64,000 nt of DNA from Solanum dulcamara (Eukaryota > Streptophyta > Magnoliopsida > Solanales > Solanaceae), in the NCBI RefSeq assembly GCF_947179165.1, contig NC_077238.1:83171757-83235756 (forward strand). Reading direction: 5' to 3'. Positions 57,901 through 64,000 of this stretch are shown in pieces (the first letter of the stretch is position 1; every line of letters starts with the position of its first letter). A model generated the notes under the pieces. It saw only the letters and a program-made list of their open reading frames with translations. It did not search any database and was not told where the DNA came from. Position numbers and translations under genes: made by a program.

Positions 57901-58365
57901 GTGTAGGTTTCTTTCTTGTATTTACATGAAAGGGGAGAGTCTCCCCCAAGCCTTATCATACCTATGAGTCCTCTCATAGGTTTATTGCTTTCTATCTAGT
58001 ATCGGGGATGAGTTGGCTGACCTTAGTAGGTTAGCCGACTTATGAACCACCTTAAGTTTGGAGGTACGGTTTATGTCCCCCTCTGTGTATTTTTTATGTT
58101 TTTTATGTATGATAAGGCTTGGGGGTGTTGCTCAACCCCTGACTGTGCACGAGAGGTGGGAGCCTCGTGTAGGGTCTGTTCCCAAAAAAATAAAATAAAA
58201 ATTTACCGAATGATTCAATATTAAAAAATCAATATCGAACCAATAACCCAATAATTGTTTTTTTTATAAAATCATTAAAAATCTGTTAATCCAATAACAA
58301 TAATCCAATAATTTTTTTTATTCGATTTATTAATCGGTTTGGTTATTGCACACCCTTAAATGTGA
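54987..58365. mobile_element. MITE (GGGTGT termini) split by a LINE
   Basis: The left end GGGTGTACATTGGTTGGTTT is mirrored at the right end, where the complement reads GGGTGTGCAATAACCAAACC. The interior on both sides repeats short phrases such as AATCGAACC/GGTTCGATT. This matches a common Solanaceae MITE with GGGTGTNCA termini. No convincing target duplication was seen. Removing the 2.77-kb LINE (55431-58199) leaves an element of about 600 bp. Confidence 0.55.
55431..58199 (+). mobile_element. 5'-truncated LINE with RNase H domain and target duplication
   Basis: The coding remnant at 55500-56737 has one frameshift near 56430. It starts in the zinc-knuckle region (KISFLVWRTVRSKLPTNKSI and CSCCYRPEWDNIDHIFI), followed by a plant-type RNase H: VKINTDGSALDNPERIGAGG, NNQAEVQAAL and, in the next frame, EVDSELLVKWL and YREANFVAHTLSK. 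Downstream is a long 3' region with CAACAACA-rich sequence, ending in an A-rich tail (58184-58199). The 12-bp duplication AATTTACCGAAT flanks it at 55419-55430 and 58200-58211. The frame is otherwise intact, so the insertion is fairly young. It lies inside a MITE in the spacer upstream of the RCC1 gene. Confidence 0.9.
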
Positions 58366-58999
58366 CACATCTCTATGACCAACATATGTATTTATCTTTT
58401 ATCTTTCTTTTTTTGACTTTTTTTTTCTTTTTATGTTAAAAAACAACATTAGAGAAGGGGATAAAAAAAGAATAATATAATATCCCACTTGATTATTTTT
58501 TTAATTTAGCTACAATTGTAACATTTAAATGAAAGAATTAAAAGACCTTAGTAGTTTCTTCATAAAGTTAATGAAAGGAGAGCAAGAGATATTACTTTCA
58601 TATACGAGATCAATCCAAAGAGCAAGTGGAGAATTACAAAATATTTTAAAAGATATAGTTGAAATTATTCACTACCTAATATTGATGTTTTCATTCTCAA
58701 CAGAGTTGTAAAAATATTTGATCGATTCTTTTCATGGCCTTCCATTTTCTTTTACCGATGAGTTTTCACTATTCTTTTTATTTATTTTCCTTTTTGTTCT
58801 TTTTGATTTTCAGGCATAATAAATAATTGAGAAGAAAAATCATATTTAAAATAAAAAATAATCATATTATATTCCAATAATTATAATTATTATTTTTCCT
58901 TATGTTACTTAAAACTCTTATACGAAAAACTTTAGCTCCTTTAATCTCTCCCATTTTCATTAATATAAAAAGCACTTTCAATTTATTAGTATTTTCAAA

Positions 59000-59032
<33 letters not shown>

Positions 59033-59189
59033 TATTTTTTTTGGTTTTAAAAATAAACAATTAAATATAGGAAGTTAACAAACAAAAAAGTGTCGGTTGG
59101 TAAAAGCTTTGAACAGTGGAGTAGACGTTGCGCCAGTTTTAAGGCAAAGACTAGTATTGAACTTGGTCACATCTTCAGTGATATCGAAG
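58366..59189. other. AT-rich upstream region of the RCC1 gene
   Basis: Contains an (AT)n microsatellite at about 59008-59031 and T-rich tracts. The likely promoter and leader of the RCC1 gene lie here, but no clear TATA box can be singled out among the AT-rich sequence. The RCC1 frame remains open upstream of its ATG to about 59097 without another ATG. Confidence 0.5.
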
Positions 59190-62100
59190 ATGATAATAGG
59201 AAGAGCAGTTAGAAAGAGATCATTGTGGCTTGGGAGGTGTATTTCAGTTTCCAGTGCTGAACTGAATGGGAAGCGATTCGCAGCCCTTTGGGGAAACGGG
59301 GATCATGGCAGGCTAGGGCATGGAAGTCTTGAGTCGCGATGGACCCCTAATGCTCTGCCTTCTTCTGCTTTCGATAATCAAAGCCTCCGTCAGATTGCCT
59401 GTGGCGGAGCTCATTCTCTCTTTCTTACAGGTTCTAACAATATTTATTAGCTCATTTTCTTGCTACGAGCTTCTATGTGTGTTTTGTGCTTAGAGGTTTT
59501 ATGCTGGACTGGGTTATATAAAACCTCCACTTTCAGTGGCTAATTTAACTTCAGCCATAGGGTCATCATACTCAGCTTCACATAATCGCATAACTAGGAA
59601 AAGGTAGATACAGTCTACTTTTCAAAATAAGCAATCCCATCAAAATGGATACAAACCATCTTAATAAGGAGGGAGGCGGATAGTACCTTAGCTCAGTTGG
59701 ATTCGTTAGGCCAACTTCTCACTTAGTTTCAGGCGGTGTCAGCTCTTAAAATTAATTTGAGCAAGCGTGAGATTATTCTTATTGGAGAGGTGGATGACAT
59801 TAGATTATTGGCTCGAGTCTTGAATTGCTGGGTTGGGCTCTTCTGACTACATTTCTTGTACCTTTAGGTGCTTCAAACAAGGATCATGTAGTGTGGAATC
59901 CGTTTCTTCAGAGGATCGAAAAAGAAAAAATATTAGTCCAAAGAAATGTTTATTAATAACACTCTATCGAGCATCCTACTTACTAGTTACTACATGTCTG
60001 TATTTCATGCTCCAACTTCGGCCACTAAAAAGTTGAAAAAGATTTAGAGAAAGTTCCTCTGGGATACAATAGATGGGGCAAAGGAATTTGGTGCATTTGG
60101 AGACCGTCATATGTCCTAAAAAATGGGGAAGACTTGGAATTAAAGATTTAAAAGTTTTAATAAAGCTTTACTAGGCAAATGGTTGTGGAGGTTCGGGGTG
60201 GAGGTACAAGCTTTGTGTGTGTGTATGTGGGGGGGGGGGGAGGGGGGGTGATAGTCAATAAATTGGGATCATAGAAGGGGGTAGAAGACTTGAGATATCG
60301 TTTTTCCATTCGGTTGTAGTTTGTGGAGGAATATCACGAAGGGATGAGATTATTTTGTGCAAAATATCTCATTCTAGGTCGGAGAAGGGAGGATAGTTTA
60401 TTTTTGGGGATATAAATGGCGTGGGAACATAGTATTGGAAGATGAATTCCAAAGTTTATAAAAAATATCCTGCCAAAGAGACCGATAATTCAACAAATTA
60501 GGGGGACACAAGGTGGAGAGCCTTTTTGAGACTTGAGATTTAGAAGGAATTTTTAAGATCGAAAATGAATGAGTTTCAAAGTTTATTAGCCTTACTTCAT
60601 AGAAAAGTCAATCCGATATTTGGTGGTGGGGCTCAAGAAATAATAGAGTGTTCTCGGTCAAGTCCTTTTATGAGTAACTTTTGGTTAGGGAAGCATTTTT
60701 TTCCCCATGTAATGCAATATGGGTTCCAAATGTACCGAGAAATGTGTGTTTTTTCACTTGGCTAGCCACTAAAGGCGTGATTTTGACGTAAAATCTGAGA
60801 AAGCGGAAGGTTGTCTGCGTCAGTTAGTGTTACATGTGTAAGGAGGTGGGCGAGGACGCGAATAATCTTCTTCTACATTGTGGGCTAACCATTGGATTAT
60901 GGTGAGATATGCTTAAGTGGTTTGGCACTCCTTTGCAATGCCATAAATTGTGAAAGATTTGATGGTCAGTTGGAAGAGCGAGAGGAGGAGAAGATGAAGG
61001 GCTTGGAACGTGGTTCCGCTTGCACTAATGTGGATAGTTTGGAGTGATAAATAGGAGAGCTTTTGAAGGAGTAGAATCGAGCTGCTCTCAGTTGAGGAGT
61101 AGTCTCCGTTCCCTTATTTTCTTTTGGTCTAATAAAAAAGTCCCTTGCTGTATAGATGATTGGATAGAGTTTGTAGAGAATCATATTATGTAGATTCTTT
61201 ACCTTTTTGTATACCCGTTGTACATGGTCAGTTTGACCATGTTTAAGATACAAATACTTTTACTTGATAAAAAGAAATACACTGGGAGGGAGGAATATTA
61301 TCAATACAAAAGAACAGTCCAATCTTGTAAATCCAAGATCTGAGCTCAGAACCATCAAATTGAGGAAAATCTAGCCTATCCTAGATAGCACTGGTGTAAA
61401 AGAAGAGCTAGATGAACCTCCTGATGCAGCACCTCCGTTAACCGCTAGAAAACCTCCTAATGCAGCTCTCTTAAAGCCAGTTGGTCCAGGTGTGTTTACA
61501 GTAGGAGTACTTCTTGCTGCTGCACCATCATTACCTTGCTGTCTGGGAACATTTCCGGCAGTCCAAAATGGACCAGTAGTGGGTGAAGAGGTTTCTCCTC
61601 CATCATGTTAATTCACATCCCTTTCTTTCTCTTCCTGTTTATGAGCTTTCGATGGATTCGTTCGAATTGAAGAGAGCGTTGTTCCGAGATTCTACAGGTT
61701 GGTCTTACCTCATAGTGAAGTTAGCTAAATCCATCTAGATCCGTGCTAGGGCATCAGTAATGCTTTGGAAATCAGAAGCCATCATCCCACAACACACGGC
61801 TCTGATACCAAATTATACAACCACAAGGATTGTAGAACAGTGTAGTCAAAGGTGCGCTTAACCCCTGAAGCAAGGCTCAAAACGTGTTGAGCGCTTCGCC
61901 TCGCTTTATGTGCGCTTCAGTGTCGTCATCAAGGTTCTAAGATAAACTTTTCCTTGCCAATGAGCCTCTTCTGAAGAAGTGACACTAAACAATAGATATT
62001 TCACTTTATCATAATTTGGTTTCAATTTATTTGGTCGTATATTTGTCATTCATGTTTATAATTATTAGTCTTGGACTAAACATATATATTTGTATTTTTT

Positions 62101-63142
62101 TCTCCCTTTGCGCCTTTTTTCATTAAAACCCATGCTTTATTTGCGTTTTGTGCTTAAAGCCCAACAGACCTTAGAGCCTTTTTGCGCTTTTCGCATTTGA
62201 TAACACTGTTATAGAATAGTGAAAAGAAAGGTAAACAAGTGCTAGCTTAATTCTAGAGCTAATTTAGGATAGATTTCATAAATAACTTTCCCAGATGGAT
62301 GATTACAACAACTGTCCCTGCCAAAATAATTAACCGAGCAGGGACGGAACCTGCTAATTAGGTATAATGCCAGTGGCTTAATTGAAAAGAAACAGAACTT
62401 GAATTTAAAATATAGGGAAAACATATGGGACTAAATTGCTAAATAACACAACCTCTATCTTTCCTCCTTTTAACTAATTCCTACAATCAAGTACCACTAC
62501 CAGAGCTCGAAATACCACCTTTGCAAGCAGGGAGGCCCAAATGTTCTTCATCCATCTTAATTTTAATTTTTTTTTATCCATCTTAAATTCAGTTCGCATT
62601 ATGAGTATTTCTCTAGCTATTTTGTTGTTTAGGAGGAGAGAACATTTAGTGATACTTTGAGCAAAATGGATATAGAAGATCCATATAGTCGAAACCACCT
62701 AATTCAATAGTCAATGCTGACTTTTGTTTTGCCTGGTTTTTTATATGCATGTTAGCATCAAGAGTAGTTTCATTTTCCTTTTTTGGATAAAACTTTTTCT
62801 GTCAATATGTGCTTTCCTTTTTAGTGCATTTTGAGCTTTACTTATTTAGTAGAAGATTACATTCAAACTTGTCCACCAGCATCTGTCTATTTTATTTCAT
62901 GATAAAACTTGTTCAGAAATAACATAGTGATAGGAATGTAGGAGTTTGTCACTAGGTATTTGACCTAATAGGATTGTCCATTCAAACCTATCGCTAAAAT
63001 AATGTTTGACTACTAATGCATCAGTAGAGGCTTACTTACAAATTAATGGCCATCTCTTTTTGCAGAACATGGGCTTGTTTATGCCAGTGGACTCAATGAT
63101 TATGGACAGCTAGGGATGTCAGATGACAGAGCTTATATAACT
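59190..63142 (+). CDS. RCC1-repeat protein (UVR8/RUG-like), 5' part
   Basis: Two exons are visible: 59190-59430 and 63066-63142, joined as phase 1 (Gly/Glu codon split) with GT...AG ends. The first encodes MIIGRAVRKRSLWLGRCISV, a basic leader that could be mitochondrial, followed by the first RCC1 blade (LWGNGDHGRLGHGSLESRW and IACGGAHSLFLT). The second continues HGLVYASGLNDYGQLGMSDD. RCC1 blades build a seven-bladed propeller. Plant members include UVR8 and the organellar splicing factor RUG3. The part seen is too short to decide between them. The next exons lie beyond the window, and the 3.6-kb intron is filled with LINE, LTR-type and MITE remains. Confidence 0.85.
59640..61280 (+). mobile_element. 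Decayed LINE (reverse transcriptase C-terminal part)
   Basis: Broken frames give IILIGEVDDI, FLVPLGASNKD, VWNPFLQRIEK, then GEDLELKI and [11 protein letters not shown]. These follow the order of the reverse-transcriptase end in L1-type LINEs (usual text LVPLGA...W.P...R..KKLASWK...[23 protein letters not shown]). Many stops are present. An A-rich end lies near 61264-61280. It is in intron 1 of the RCC1 gene, in sense orientation. Confidence 0.7.
61371..61812 (-). pseudogene. LTR-element primer site with an unidentified reading frame
   Basis: On the minus strand, TGGTATCAGAGCC (61811-61799) matches the full initiator-Met primer binding site. It is followed by MMASDFQSITDALARI, which looks like the start of a retroelement gag or similar protein, and then a stop. 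Further down, one frame is open from about 61690 to a stop at 61371 with a single TAA at 61610-61608. It encodes SPTTGPFWTAGNVPRQQGND, a Thr/Pro-rich stretch, GFKRAALGGFLAVNGGAASG and a Ser-rich end. I do not recognise this protein. It may be a captured host gene end or a divergent gag. Confidence 0.45.
61839..62212. mobile_element. hAT-like MITE, second copy
   Basis: CAGTGTAGTCAAAGGTGCGC and TTTGATAACACTG form the ends. The body is colinear with the copy at 25102-25497 (shared CTGAAGCAAGGCTCAAAACG and CAATGAGCCTCTTCTGAAG). The flanking octamers TTGTAGAA and TTATAGAA differ by one base, fitting an old 8-bp duplication. Confidence 0.85.
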
Positions 63143-64000
63143 GTATGCTATTTTAACCTTTCTTGATACAGTTTCAGAATTTGGATAGGTTGGAACTTGG
63201 AAACATAACTTCATCTATCAAATGAACATATTTTTTTATCATACAATCAGTATGTAGTATTCGAATAGGATATAACTTCATTAATTAGCTGAAAACATTT
63301 TTGAAATCACGCAGTAAATGTATAGTACCAATGGATGGCAAATGAACAGACTTAAAGGGTGTTCTAGGTCAGCAAACATGTTTGAAAGTGAATGTTCTGG
63401 AAAACTTATATGAAGCTGGTGACAATCATACGGCTGAAAAATTGTTCGGTTAGATCTGGAGTTGAACTGAAGAACTTGATGGAGGAGATGAAAAGATTTA
63501 TTTCAAAGGAGGGAGAAATGATCAAAACAGAGAAGTGAAAGGGTGAGACAGAAATTACAACCACGGCCAAAGAGGTTAGTTGAATAGAAAAGGCTAGGAT
63601 TTTGTGGTTGAAGAAGAGAAACAACAGGAAAAACTATCATAGGGACACTTCATTGACATAATTATTGTTTTTGGGAGGGAAGTAGATGACCTCGTGAAGA
63701 TTAGAGAGGGATTGTTTTTCCAAAGAATAATGTCGGGAGAAGAGAGGAGTTGGAGATCCTCTCTTGAGAGGTTGAATTTAATAATTTGTGTAGAAGGAAG
63801 ACGCTGAGGCTTGAGATGAAATTCTTTTGAGGAGTTGATGTTGGATGTTCTTCAAGCTTTCAACTTTCTCTCCCAAAATAAATTAGGTGTCTAAATGCCT
63901 CTTTTTTTGTTACGTTGCATCTCTAATGAAGTGTCCACACTTCGTCTTAAAGTCTAAAAGTTTAAACTGTTAAAGGAGACACATTTATTTATTGATGTTA
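63143..64000. other. RCC1 gene intron to window end
   Basis: No further RCC1 blade was recognised. The stretch 63420-63850 is GA-rich, with a purine bias and no coding motif that I recognise, so it is probably repeat-derived intron. Confidence 0.4.

Overview
The window is plant nuclear DNA. Genes have many introns with GT...AG junctions, introns are AT-rich, and every recognisable product belongs to a plant protein family. The density and type of retrotransposons (truncated LINEs, tRNA-derived SINEs, a miniature LTR element, hAT-like and Harbinger-like MITEs) resemble euchromatic arms of a Solanaceae genome such as Solanum. That species-level guess is inference.

Eight protein-coding genes were reconstructed from exons, and their strands alternate strictly: (1) minus, carnosine N-methyltransferase-like (N2227 family), running off the left edge; (2) plus, a WAC/DDT/WHIM chromatin-remodelling accessory protein; (3) minus, a mitochondrial-type zinc alcohol dehydrogenase; (4) plus, a subclass I SnRK2 kinase; (5) minus, a Hikeshi-like HSP70 import carrier; (6) plus, a calcium-dependent protein kinase with four EF hands; (7) minus, a PMT24-27-type putative Golgi methyltransferase; (8) plus, an RCC1-repeat protein running off the right edge. 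For genes 2 to 7 all coding exons were joined in frame from start to stop. Gene 1 lacks one expected small exon that I could not find.

Neighbouring genes face each other (shared 3' regions at about 22.0-23.0, 33.4-33.9 and 45.5-48.3 kb) or stand back to back (shared promoter regions at about 9.4-13.5, 28.9-31.4, 34.6-39.0 and 52.6-59.2 kb). A stress-signalling trio lies at 31-45 kb: SnRK2 (osmotic/ABA signalling), Hikeshi-like (heat) and CDPK (calcium). Nothing in the sequence shows that they work as a unit.

Introns and spacers hold most of the unusual material: nested insertions with clear target-site duplications (a LINE inside a MITE at 4.3-6.1 kb and again at 55-58 kb), a very small LTR element with a 68-bp interior in a CDPK intron, short head-only SINE pieces in the alcohol dehydrogenase gene, a decayed copy of plastid rpoB upstream of the Hikeshi-like gene, and several local tandem repeats. 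I found no CRISPR array, operon, viral genome or clearly new biological system. No rRNA or functional tRNA gene was recognised.
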